A stretch of 64,000 bases of DNA from Rhizophagus clarus. Its lineage: Eukaryota > Glomeromycota > Glomeromycetes > Glomerales > Glomeraceae. The notes beneath the pieces are model-generated. The model did no database searches, was not told the DNA's origin, and saw nothing but the letters and a program-made list of their open reading frames with translations. Below, piece by piece: positions 55,140-64,000 of the stretch. Made by a program: the position numbers and the translations under genes. The first letter of the stretch is position 1. Every line of letters starts with the position of its first letter. The stretch lies in NCBI GenBank assembly GCA_015698045.1, contig BLAL01000191.1, positions 802,001 through 866,000 on the forward strand, given 5' to 3'.

Positions 55140-55303
55140 ATATGGGGTCTTTGCAATAGAAAGGTACGAAACTCAAAAAAAAATAAAAATTTAATTAATA
55201 TTAAATTTACACTTATTTTAGTATAAAAAACATAATTGGCATATAAAGTAAATTTAAAAATTTTTTTGAGTTTCGTACCTTTCTATTGCAAAGACCCCAT
55301 ATG
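55140..55303. mobile_element. MITE family M1, copy 2
   Basis: Ends ATATGGGGTCTTTGCAATAG and its inverse; body nearly the same as the copies at 1423 and 63029. The left TA duplication is decayed. Confidence 0.85.
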
Positions 55304-55380
55304 TTAACACTAAGGTGGCAGCTTAGTCGTTACAACGTTCCTTTTCTACTTCTACTAACTTTCATACTAACATTAATACT

Positions 55381-55563
55381 ATAAATGCCACCTAAATCCA
55401 AAATAATTTGGGATTATGGCAGTCTAAATGTACAAATCCAAATTAATTCACAAATTACATATATAAATTTTGCAATTTGTACATTTGGGATTTGAGAATT
55501 ATGGCTGTCAAAATGTACAAATTAATTTGGGATTTACTTAAAATAATTTGGGTGGCATCTATA
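55381..55563. mobile_element. 183-bp MITE with 9-bp duplication
   Basis: Ends (T)ATAAATGCCACC and, inward from the right, TATAGATGCCACC. ATTAATACT is duplicated at 55372-55380 and 55564-55572; copy 2 of A is the empty site. The interior has further inverted repeats (TGTACAAAT...AATTTGGGATTT). A 9-bp duplication suggests a MULE-type origin. Confidence 0.75.
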
Positions 55564-56654
55564 ATTAATACTAACACTTTCTAATGTAAAAATTTTTTTA
55601 TTAACGTTCCTTTTCTTTTGCTAACACTTCTACTAATATTCATACTAACACTTCTATTACTAATATTTTACTTTCTTTCAAATTAAATAGATATAATGAA
55701 ATGAAACAAGTAAACAAGTGAACATTAATTGTAAATAAATTATGATTTGTGTAAAGAGTAGTGAATTTTTTTTATAATATTTTTTGTATAATATTTTTTT
55801 TATTATTAATTGAAAACTTAAATAAAACTTTCAGTAATTACAATTAAATGAATTAAATTACTTTTAAATTACAATTGTATTTAAATTATAAATCTACTAC
55901 TATTAATACCCCCATAAATACTATACTTTTCAGTTATCTGATATGTGTGAAAATTATGAAATTATGCTTATATTTCAAATACAAATAGGATACATATCGG
56001 GTATATATAGGATATTTATTAGCACTATCTGATAAGTGTATAATATCTGTCTAATATTTTTTTAAAATATATCAGGTACCCAATAAATCTATGATATGTA
56101 ACCAATATTTAACTACCCAATATGTATAAACATATCGGCGGATTTGTTCACTCATCCGAATATATTAAATTTTGTTATACAAAGTATATATTAGTTAAGG
56201 ATGTGCAATATAATGATCAAAAAAAAATGTATACGATTTTTAAAAAATAAAAAAAAAAGCAACTAGCACAATTTTAATTTTGGCCAGAATTAACATAATT
56301 TTAGCCAGATTTATTATATTGTTAGATTTATTTAAATCATCATACAAATTTAAAGATACTAAAAAACACTAATAGATTATTTGATAAATTAAAACTTCCT
56401 ATAACATATTTTGTATTTTTTTTGTTTCAATAACATATTTTTGCTTTCCATTATTTCTATAATATATTTTCATTTCTCATCATTTTTTACAATATATTTT
56501 TGTTTATCATTTTCCATATCATCTTTTGCACTTTCATAACTAACAATCCTATAATAGATTAATTTCCTATCCTTTAATTACTTTTCAAGTGTTGTTTTGA
56601 AATGTCCAAAAGCAACATTTCTTAAAAAAATCATGAAAAAATGGTTCTTTTTTA

Positions 56655-57325
56655 CCTTGTAAATAGTAATTCAAAAGTCAACCTTATAAAAAAAGAAAAA
56701 AAAAACGTTAGCAATGTTTCTTACGAAAAATCTCTCATCCGGCCCTTACCTAAATTTCAAAATCTGGTTTGTATTTTGTAGTAATCACCCAGCAATTCTA
56801 CAATAAAGAAGAAAAAGCAACATTATTAATGCTCCTATAACAAAAAAAACCTCATAAAATACATTCTATTTCGTGAATCCTAAATACAGAAGATGTCCCT
56901 AAAGAAAAAAAAGAGAAAGAGAACGTTAGTTACGTTTCTGCAATAAAAAAAACATGACTCTTCCTTCTATAACCATTTCATCAATTTCAAGCAGAAGCCA
57001 TTCCTAGAGAAAAAAAAAGAAAAAAAAAGAAACATTAGTTATGTTTCTGCAATAAAAAAAAACACAATTACTCTTTTGTAACTTACATTTTGCTGAATTC
57101 CAAGCCAGGTATTGCCTCTAAAGAAAAAAAAGAGAAAAGGAACGTTAATTACATTCCTGCAATAAAGAAAACACAATACTCCTTTATATCTTACCATTTC
57201 GCCAAATTTCAAGCCAAGAGCCTTTTCTAGAAAAAAAAAGAAAAGGAACGTTAGTAACATTCTAAAAACAATACCCCTCTCAACTTACATTTCCAGTATT
57301 ACAAAATTCAAGTCCAGAAGTCGTA
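56655..57325 (-). other. Micro-exon array IV
   Basis: About seven units of roughly 100 bases on the minus strand. The best core is AGGCAATACCTGGCTTGGAA, running on to GCAAAAT|GTAAGT (57085-57120). Each core is preceded by a TTTTTT...CTTTAG or TCTAG acceptor; intron-like parts hold GGAACGTTAGTAACATTC-type sequences. More diverged than arrays II and V. Confidence 0.55.
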
Positions 57326-58050
57326 CTAATACCATATCTAACAAAAAATAATAAAGTTTTAAAACCGGTTTAAAAAATAAAAAATAACAGTTAAAATAAC
57401 TGGTTTTCTTTTTTTTTAAAAAAAATAAAACTTAACAGTTCAACAACCGTTTTAGTAAAAAAAAAATTCTTTTTTAAAATTATTTATTTATTTATTTATT
57501 TATTTTAGAAAGAAAGAATAAAATTATAAAATAATAGTCTGTTACAGCAGTTTATTCTATTTTGTTTTTTTGTTTTTTTTTAAATAATCGAAAGAAATAA
57601 ATAAAATAAAAATAAAAACGCTTAAAAAAAGCGTTTTTTTTAATTAAATTTTTTTTTAAAAAAATCCATTTATTGAACGCTATCAAGAAAAAAATAAAAA
57701 AGGTCGTTAAAATTGTTTACAAACATAAAAGGTAATATCAAATAGTATGATTACCATTTATGATAGTCTTAATTTATGAGTTAACATAAAAAAGGAAGGA
57801 ATGTGTAATACATATTTTATTTATTTATTTTATTATTTTATTAATGACCCAAATATTTGGATCAGTTTGGTATCAAATATCGATCATTTGACAGTTTTGA
57901 CTCATCGATAATCTTTTTTTATTTGAAAAAGAAAAAAAAGATTATTATTTTTTATTTCAGATCTAGAGATAAAAATAATAAGGTACATACATATTCATAT
58001 TTAATTTTTAAAAATTATTATTAAAAAAATTTTTTTTTTTTCTTATTATT
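57326..58050. other. Spacer between two divergent micro-exon arrays
   Basis: About 720 AT-rich bases with no gene. It lies between arrays that point away from each other and so could hold a bidirectional promoter. I see poly-A/T runs, AAAACCGGTTTAAAAAAT and a (TTTA)n run near 57485. Confidence 0.35.
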
Positions 58051-58051
58051 G

Positions 58052-59574
58052 TAGGGTACCGGATGAAATATACGAAATGAATTTTGGGAATTATATAAAT
58101 GGAGGGGAGGGAAGTGTATTTATTTGGTTTTTTTTTTTAAGTGAAACGTTTTTAATGTTTCTTTTCTTTTTTGTAGAATTATTGGATAAATATACAAACT
58201 AAATATGAAGCTGGACTCTGAAAATTATGTAAATGGAAAGGGAGGGCGGGGTGTATTTGTTTGTTTGGTTTTTTTAAAAACTGTGTAATTTTTCTCTTCT
58301 TTTTTATAAAGTGCCAGACGAATACTACGAATTGGACCTTAGAGTTGAGATAAATGGAGGGAGGAGGTCAACAAACGTTGTTAACAAAAACGTTTTTAAT
58401 GTTTCTTTTTTTGTAGGATGCTAGACAAATACTACGAACTGGACCTTGGAATTGAAGTGAGTGGAGAGGGGAAAGGTCAATTTCGTTATTAATAGAAACG
58501 GTTTTAATGTTTCTTTTCTTTTTTGTAGGTTTTCAGACAAATAACACAAACTGGGCTTTAGAATTTAGGTAAATAGAGGGAGGAGGTTAACAAACATTGT
58601 TAACATAAACGTTTTTAACATTTCTTTTTTTTTGTAGGGTGCTAGACGAATACTACGAACAGACTTTAGAATTGAAGTAAGTGGAGAGCAAAAGGTCAAT
58701 TTCGTTATTAATAGAAACGGTTTTAACACTTCTTCTTTTTCTTTTGTAGGTTTCTGGACGAATAATACGAATCAGACTTTAGAATTTAGGTAAATAGGGG
58801 GAAGAGGTCAACAAACGTTGTTAATATAAACGTTTTTAATATTTCTTTTTTTTTGTAGGGTGCCGGACGAATACTACGAACTGGACTTTAGAATTGAAGT
58901 GAGTGGAGGGGGGTAGGTCAATTTCATTATTAATAGAAACGGTTAACGCTTCTTCTTTTCTTTTTGTAGGTTTCCAGACGAATAATACGAACTGGACTTT
59001 AGAATTTAGGTAAATGGAAGGGGGAAGTCAATAAACATTATTAATAGAAACGTTTTTAACGTTTCCTTTTTTTTGTAGGGTGCCAGATGAATAATACAAA
59101 CTGGACTTTGGAATTGAGGTGAGTGGTGGGAGGGGAGGTTAATTTCGTTATCAATAGAAATAGTTTTAACGTTTCTTCTTTTCTTTTTTGTAGGTTTCTG
59201 GACGAATACTATGAACTGGACTTTGGAATTGAGGCAAGTGAGAGGAAAAAAGGAGATTTGTTTTTTAATAGAACATTTCTAACGTTTCTATTTTTTTTCT
59301 GCAGGTTGCTGGCAGGATAAATCAGGACCTACGCAAGATAGTGTAAGAGGAGAACTGCGGAGGTTAGAAATTCTTTTAATATTAAAAAAAACGTACCAAC
59401 GTTTCTTATTTGTTTTATTTTAGGTTGTCAGAATCAGGACTTGGAATACTTGGAATGTAAGCTTGAGGGAGGAGAAAGGGACTTTTTTTAATATTAAATA
59501 TACTAAACATTTTTTGTTTTTTTAGGTTGCCGAACTTTTAGTCAATGAAAAAATTTTTTTTTTATCACAATAAA
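58052..59574 (+). other. Micro-exon array V with terminal poly(A) signal
   Basis: About a dozen units of 110-160 bases. Two core types alternate: one beginning GGTGCCGGACGAATACTACG and followed by GTGAGT or GTAAGT, the other beginning GTTTCTGGACGAATAATACG and followed by GTAAAT. All are preceded by TTTTTTTGTAG. Intron-like parts contain AGAAACGGTTTTAACGTTTC. The last acceptor (59524-59525) leads to a terminal segment with AATAAA at 59569-59574. The alternating dimer and kept splice consensus argue for amplification of a two-exon unit. Confidence 0.7.
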
Positions 59575-60489
59575 GTCAAATATTAATTAAAACAATAAAA
59601 TTAATTACATATAAATTTATTTTAAATAAAAAAAAAACAATTACATGCCAAAATATATTTTAGTTTTGACATTTGACATTTGCCTAATTAATAAAACTAT
59701 TATTTATCGACCCTCGTTGTCTTGTAAATTCGTAAAAGATTCAACTCTGTAATTCGTTTCGATCCTCATAAATCGTAATCAATTTCAACACTTATTTCAA
59801 CCTTGTAATTAATTAACGATCACCTATCTAAAGTTAAAGCTTTCATACTGGCGGATTTAAATATCACAAGATTTCAATGTCTGTTAAGTGATTTCCCTAA
59901 GAGGAAAGTTTGTTGCCTGCGTGAGTTTTAAAATCATTGTCAGTTTTAAAATCATCGTCAATAAATGATATAAAGGAAGATTCTTAGTCTTCATATTTTA
60001 AAAACAAAATTTTTAAAATTAAAAATTAATAAAAGATAATGAAAATTTTGGTTATTTCTTTATTTTCAAAATTCTTTAAATATGATAGCAAATTCATATG
60101 AAACCCAGTTATTCTTACAGCCTTATTTCTTATAGCCTTATTTTTAATTATTTACATCATAAAAAGCTTTTGAAGAATAAATAATACCATTAACAACTGC
60201 AAATAACTACTATTGTATTTACAAAACTTTTATTTGCAACTGGTGTAAAAAGTGATGGGTTCTTAAAATAGTTGATGGGTTATAAAAAGTCATTATTTTA
60301 ATTTTTAAGCATGAGTTGTAAAAAATTTTTTTATTTTCTGATTATTCTATATAAGATTGATAAGATGAATGTGTAACACAATCGTATTTTACACTGTTTA
60401 CTAATTTTTTATTAAAAATTCTTAATTTAAGCTAATTCCAAGGATTGGTACATATGAGCAATATAACATCATAATTTAAGAAATATTTA
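59575..60489. other. AT-rich stretch without genes
   Basis: No coding frame or clear repeat was found. It contains TTTGACATTTGACATTTGCC and AT-rich runs only. Confidence 0.4.
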
Positions 60490-61195
60490 CTCGTAAAGCC
60501 TATTTAGATCAGACCGAACCAAACTTTTAAAACAATAGTAATGACTGTTCCACCTAGTTTCACATGGAACCATAATTGAATAATATTTTTTATACAATTC
60601 TTTTTGTATATCTCGTAATTTACCAATAAAATAACATTGAAATGGAAATCCATTTGATACTGTTACTTTTAATAAAAGGCGTTCAAATATGGATTGTTAT
60701 TTTTTTGTAGGTGTCCAAACAAGAATATTTTCCAAAACATTATCACCAGTTTTAACTAGATGAAGATAGCGTTTGGATGATAATGTAATTGATGTTGATG
60801 TTGAAACAAAGGATCAGGTTAAAGATATTTCTCCTTCTATTGTTTTAAAAAATACAGTATTAAGATTACTTTGCATAGATTCTAAGTATCTTAACACTTT
60901 TTCCCTTCCAATCTTACCAGAATCTGAATCTACTTTTAAACGTTTGTTCTTTTCAATTTCTTCATTTTCATTATCTGTCAGATTAATAATAGTATCCACT
61001 TCTTCCTGACTACCAATTTTTTCTTTAAAATATTCACAATTTTTTAAATGATTTGAAAGTTGACTTTCTTCCAAATTTTCTGAACATGTAAGACAAATAG
61101 CATAATTATTCCAACTATTTTGTTTACCAAGCACTTTTATATATTGTGTTAAATGATGGTTTTTAGATTTATTTTTTCTTTTAGTACTCATTTTA
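60490..61195 (-). pseudogene. hAT-type transposase remnant
   Basis: On the minus strand, the N-terminal part begins near 61190 ('MSTKRKNKSKNHHLTQYI') and contains a BED-like zinc finger ('WNNYAICLTCSENLEESQ', 'LSNHLKNCEYF'). An acidic region follows, and it stops at 60814. Further downstream, in another frame, comes the hAT hallmark 'MVPCETRWNSHYYCFKSLV' (about 60500-60575). The rest of the RNase-H core and the C-terminal dimerisation region are missing. Assignment is good; the gene is truncated and dead. Confidence 0.7.
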
Positions 61196-61274
61196 GATAA
61201 AAGCGAAAATAAAGAATGATGAGAATGAAAAAAATTTATTTTATTTAAAAAAAAAATTTTCATTATACAAGATT

Positions 61275-61463
61275 ATCTTAGGGATTGAAAGCATTGGAAG
61301 CGGTATTGATTTTCTAATGGCCAATTCCAATAGTACAAAAATTTGATTGGAAGCTTCCAATACACATGACCTATTGGAAGATCAAAATCTTTCAATACTT
61401 CCAAATCTTCCAACGTGCCTTCCAATTCCAATGAAAAGTCATTGGAAGCCTTTCAAGCACATC
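61275..61463. repeat. TTGGAA-rich foldback insert in the LINE
   Basis: A block of repeated TTGGAAG / CTTCCAA motifs with loosely inverted ends (ATTGAAAGCATTGGAAGCGG and, inward from the right, CTTGAAAGGCTTCCAATG). It cuts off the LINE RT frame. Probably a small foldback element; no target duplication was identified. Confidence 0.45.
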
Positions 61464-61870
61464 ACTGGGTTTAGATTTTGCTATTGGATAAATAGTAGCC
61501 TTTTTCCATTGTTGAGGAAAGTCAGCTATTTTGATACAAGCGTGAAAGAAGGATAATAAAATTGTTGAAGCAATTTGGCCAAAATGTTTAAGCATTTCAT
61601 TTAAAATGCCTAAGGGGCCTGAAGCTTTCTGGTTGGGTAGCAATTTTATGTATTGTTGTAGTTCTTCAAAGGTAGGAAAATCTAATAAGTCAGTATAGAT
61701 GTTGTCATCTATTGATGGTTTAAATGTGTATTGTTCTGCCCAAAATCTGTCTGTGATCAGTTTAACTTGATTAACAGCTCCAGCTACTGTTTGATAGTGA
61801 AGATTTGTTTCTTGTTTGACATTCTCTTCATCCATATATAAAATATTGTTTTCTTGAGGTGAGGATTTTT
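61440..61870 (-). pseudogene. LINE reverse transcriptase, N-terminal piece
   Basis: The minus-strand frame contains 'LPNQKASGPLGILNEMLKHF' and 'ACIKIADFPQQWKKATIYPI', the N-terminal fingers motif of non-LTR reverse transcriptases (typically N-K-A-P-G-P-D-G-I; the Asp is Leu here). It is cut at about 61463 by a TTGGAA-rich insert, so palm and thumb are missing. The endonuclease of the same element lies upstream at 62471-63530. Confidence 0.75.
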
Positions 61871-61958
61871 TGTATACATTTTAAATACTGATATGTTTAA
61901 CATCTTTATCTGTGATCGATTTGATCATTGCTTTTTTATTGTCCGTATAATTAAGACA

Positions 61959-62339
61959 TCATTCCTGGATAAAGAATTGAATTTGTTCTCTAGTATGGTC
62001 CGCTTGTTTTTCCATAAGGAGACATTCTAATTCCAGTGTTATTTCATTGAGAATAGAGTGGAACGATTTGTTTTGACGATTAAAATTGGTGAGGTAATTT
62101 TTGGAAAATAATAATTCATGCCTCTTAATAATGTTAATTAAAGTATCAAGAATGGAAAGGCTTTTCTTGTTTTTATGTTTATGTTTGGAGCGCTGAGGAA
62201 TCGTCTTACTAACTAGTTGTTTTTTATGTTCAATAATTAGGAGCCCTTTATTAATGTTTAACAGTAGAGTTTTCACTGTTTTTGTGTCGTATACTAAGGG
62301 TGAATTTTTGATGACATGTTGATTGTTACGATTTGACAC
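61959..62339 (-). pseudogene. LINE linker region between endonuclease and RT
   Basis: A 126-codon Lys/Leu/Asn-rich frame ('NIIKRHELLFSKNYLTNFNR') in the position of the endonuclease-RT linker. It has no motif of its own and is broken on both sides by stops. Confidence 0.5.
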
Positions 62340-62470
62340 CGTAATTTGTTTATTTTTAATTCTTTTGTTAGCAATTTTTATTGTAATATTTTGAAAAACT
62401 GCCTATAAATGAGATAGTTGGGAAGAATTCTTGATGCTAGTTATTTGTTCTGTAGTCAACGTGAATTGTT

Positions 62471-63530
62471 CTAGTCTTGATCCAAGTCTTCAGTAAAGTG
62501 GGACCATAGCCATTCGTGATGGCCAGTGTTATTCTGGTTGAAAAGTAGCATATCATTATACAAGAATTTAGTTTTTATAATGCGTTTTCTTCTATGTTTC
62601 GTGGTTGAAGTAATATTAATTAGGTCATTTATTCTGAATGTACAACTGACCAAGCAATGATCTGTTTTAATAATAGGTTGCACATTATGAAGTGAACTAT
62701 TCAAAAGATATTTGAGTAGATCTACACTACACCAAATATAATCTAGTTTAGATCGCCTAGCATTTGGATGGTGAGGGTAGTGAGTATAAATATCATCATC
62801 ATTAATAGCCATGGTTGGGACTTCTATTAAGTGTTGTGATTTGAAGTAGTTAAAGATTTCGTGTCTCCAATGTTACTGATAAAGAATATTATAATGAACC
62901 CAATTGATGTTGAAATCACTCATGATAATTACTTATTTACCCTGGGCTAATGCAGTATCAATCCATTTCTGCATTTGATTGTATATCTGTAATACTTCAG
63001 ATTTTTTGTGATCTTGGACATTAATATACATATGGGGTCTTTGCAATAGAAAAGTATGAAACTCAAAAAAAAATAAAAAATTAATTAATATTAAATTTAT
63101 ACTTATTTTAGTATAAAAAACCTAATTAACATATAAAATAAATTTAAAAATTTTTTTGAGTTTCGTACCTTTCTATTGCAAAAACCTTATATTAATTAAC
63201 CTGATCTTTTCTGCTTTAAAGTATATGTCTACATATATTAAACGGCCTTTGAATGTTGCAGAGGATTGTATGTATTTGTTGTATCTGTTTTGTATTAGAA
63301 TTCTAACACCTGAGCCCTTTTTGTTATCCTTCACCGCGAAGTAAGAGGAAACATTATCTTTAAATTCATTTTTTACAGTCTTAGCGACTGTTGAGGGAAT
63401 ATTAATTTCTGTAACACCTAGTATGTGTATATTGTGATCGAGCATAAAGTCAAATGTTTGGTAAATATCTGTCCTTTTCCATTTATTAACATTCAAGGTA
63501 GCGATGATAAAGTTACTGTCTCAAAACATT
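62471..63530 (-). pseudogene. LINE AP-type endonuclease
   Basis: Minus strand, in order: 'MNVNKWKRTDIYQTFDFMLD', 'HILGVTEINIP' (the catalytic Glu motif), 'VRILIQNRY', then, after an M1 MITE insertion (63029-63192) and stops, 'MSDFNINWVHYN'-like residues near 62900, 'RSKLDYIWCSVDLLKYLL' and 'KTDHCLVSCTF' (the final D-H pair). These are the landmarks of apurinic-type LINE endonucleases. The enzyme is fragmented. Confidence 0.75.
63029..63192. mobile_element. MITE family M1, copy 3
   Basis: Ends CATATGGGGTCTTTGCAATA and a decayed inverse; TA on both sides (63027-63028 and 63193-63194). It inserted into the LINE endonuclease. Confidence 0.85.
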
Positions 63531-63599
63531 TGGTGATTGGAGTTTGAGAAAGTGTTGGATTTATTGTTTGATAGATTTGTTTAATTGATTAAGTGTACC

Positions 63600-63990
63600 A
63601 TTACTAAAAATTAATAAAAGGTAGTTGGGTGATATTTATTCGATAATATTATCGTCATCACCTTTGTAGTCAGTTTTTCTGTATTTCCCTTCTAATTTGA
63701 TAGTTTCGTATTGGGCATGTTCACCTTTAATGAATGAATTGAAAAAGTTGTTTAGCATGGTATTAATAGTTCCTCATATGGAATCTAATTTAGATTCAAG
63801 ATTCTGGTACTTGAGGAGTAAGTCATTAATTTGTTCTTCTTCCAATGACGATGATGATTCATCAGAGTCTTTGCAAAATGCAGACACATTTACCTTCTGC
63901 AGTCTTTTTGGCAGAAGGAGGTTTCTCGTTTTCCATCCTATCTAGAAAACAATTTGCTCGCTGGTCTTTAAATTCTTTTATTTTAGTACT
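63600..63990 (-). pseudogene. LINE upstream (ORF1-like) fragment
   Basis: The minus-strand translation is acidic and helical ('DSDESSSSLEEEQINDLLLK', 'TINTMLNNFFNSFIKGEHAQ') and lies just 5' of the endonuclease. It may be the end of ORF1 or an N-terminal extension of ORF2. The rest would lie beyond the window. Confidence 0.4.
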
Positions 63991-64000
63991 GAAATAAGAA

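Larger units (their letters stand above)
54306..55334. mobile_element. 1.03-kb insert in A copy 1 with TGTAAYG ends
   Basis: Absent from copy 2 at 29981-29986, which gives the empty site. Ends are TGTAATG and, inward from the right, TGTAACG; ACGT (or ACGTT) is duplicated. It carries an AACCGACGGGTAATAATTT-type tandem array near the left (54355-54560) and a copy of MITE M1 near the right. No transposase. Confidence 0.75.
53000..56125. mobile_element. Element A, copy 1, right part
   Basis: It resumes with GCTTTTGC exactly where the left part stopped and follows copy 2 (28870-30560) to about 56125, including three tandem 208-bp units (53373-53985; two in copy 2). It was later invaded by the inserts at 54306-55334 and 55381-55563. 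The right TIR of A is missing: similarity ends at CCCAATATGTATAAACATAT. Confidence 0.85.

Overview
The window looks like a repeat-choked stretch of an arbuscular mycorrhizal fungus genome (Rhizophagus-like, Glomeromycotina). The DNA is very AT-rich, genes carry short spliceosomal introns (GTAAGT...AG), and several protein families (a module with an 'RWCxYA' signature, zinc-ribbon proteins, an IQ protein, a large B-family polymerase) resemble lineage-expanded families I associate with Rhizophagus. The genus is inference from memory; no database was searched. I saw no complete, unbroken host gene of confident function; almost everything is a mobile element or its remains, nested in several layers.

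Left part (1-17.2 kb): the 3' end of a spliced gene, two MITEs, a polypyrimidine tract, and an array of tiny exon/intron units. That array is split by a pogo/Tigger-type transposon (5119-9525), which itself carries a nested TIR element filled with a satellite. Then come a broken CACTA (tnp2) transposase (minus strand), a decayed spliced gene with a repeat-rich promoter, and the left half of a repeat element called 'A' here.

Centre (17206-52994): a 35.8-kb element with about 2.2-kb terminal inverted repeats (TIRs), flanked by TAYGC target duplications and sitting inside one copy of element A (15.4-17.2 plus 53.0-56.1 kb). An uninterrupted A copy at 26.0-30.7 kb gives the empty site. The large element carries an archaeo-eukaryotic-primase-like fragment, zinc-ribbon and RING proteins, a retroviral-type integrase, a Gag-like protein with CCHC knuckle, a retropepsin-like protease reached through an A AAA AAG TGA slip-site-like junction, a coiled-coil membrane protein and a family-B DNA polymerase. 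I see no reverse transcriptase between the TIRs. This mix (DNA polymerase and primase with retro-type Gag, protease and integrase) is the most unusual object here. Most of its genes keep one frame but are interrupted by in-frame stops, so this copy looks defective. Later insertions are the second A copy, a 2.97-kb DDE transposon (TAA duplications) and a 3.36-kb TA-flanked element carrying another micro-exon array.

Right part (53-64 kb): the right half of the split A copy with several MITE insertions, two divergently oriented micro-exon arrays, a hAT transposase remnant, and the 5' part of a LINE on the minus strand. At least three micro-exon arrays end in a terminal exon followed by AATAAA, suggesting multi-intron transcription units of unknown role.
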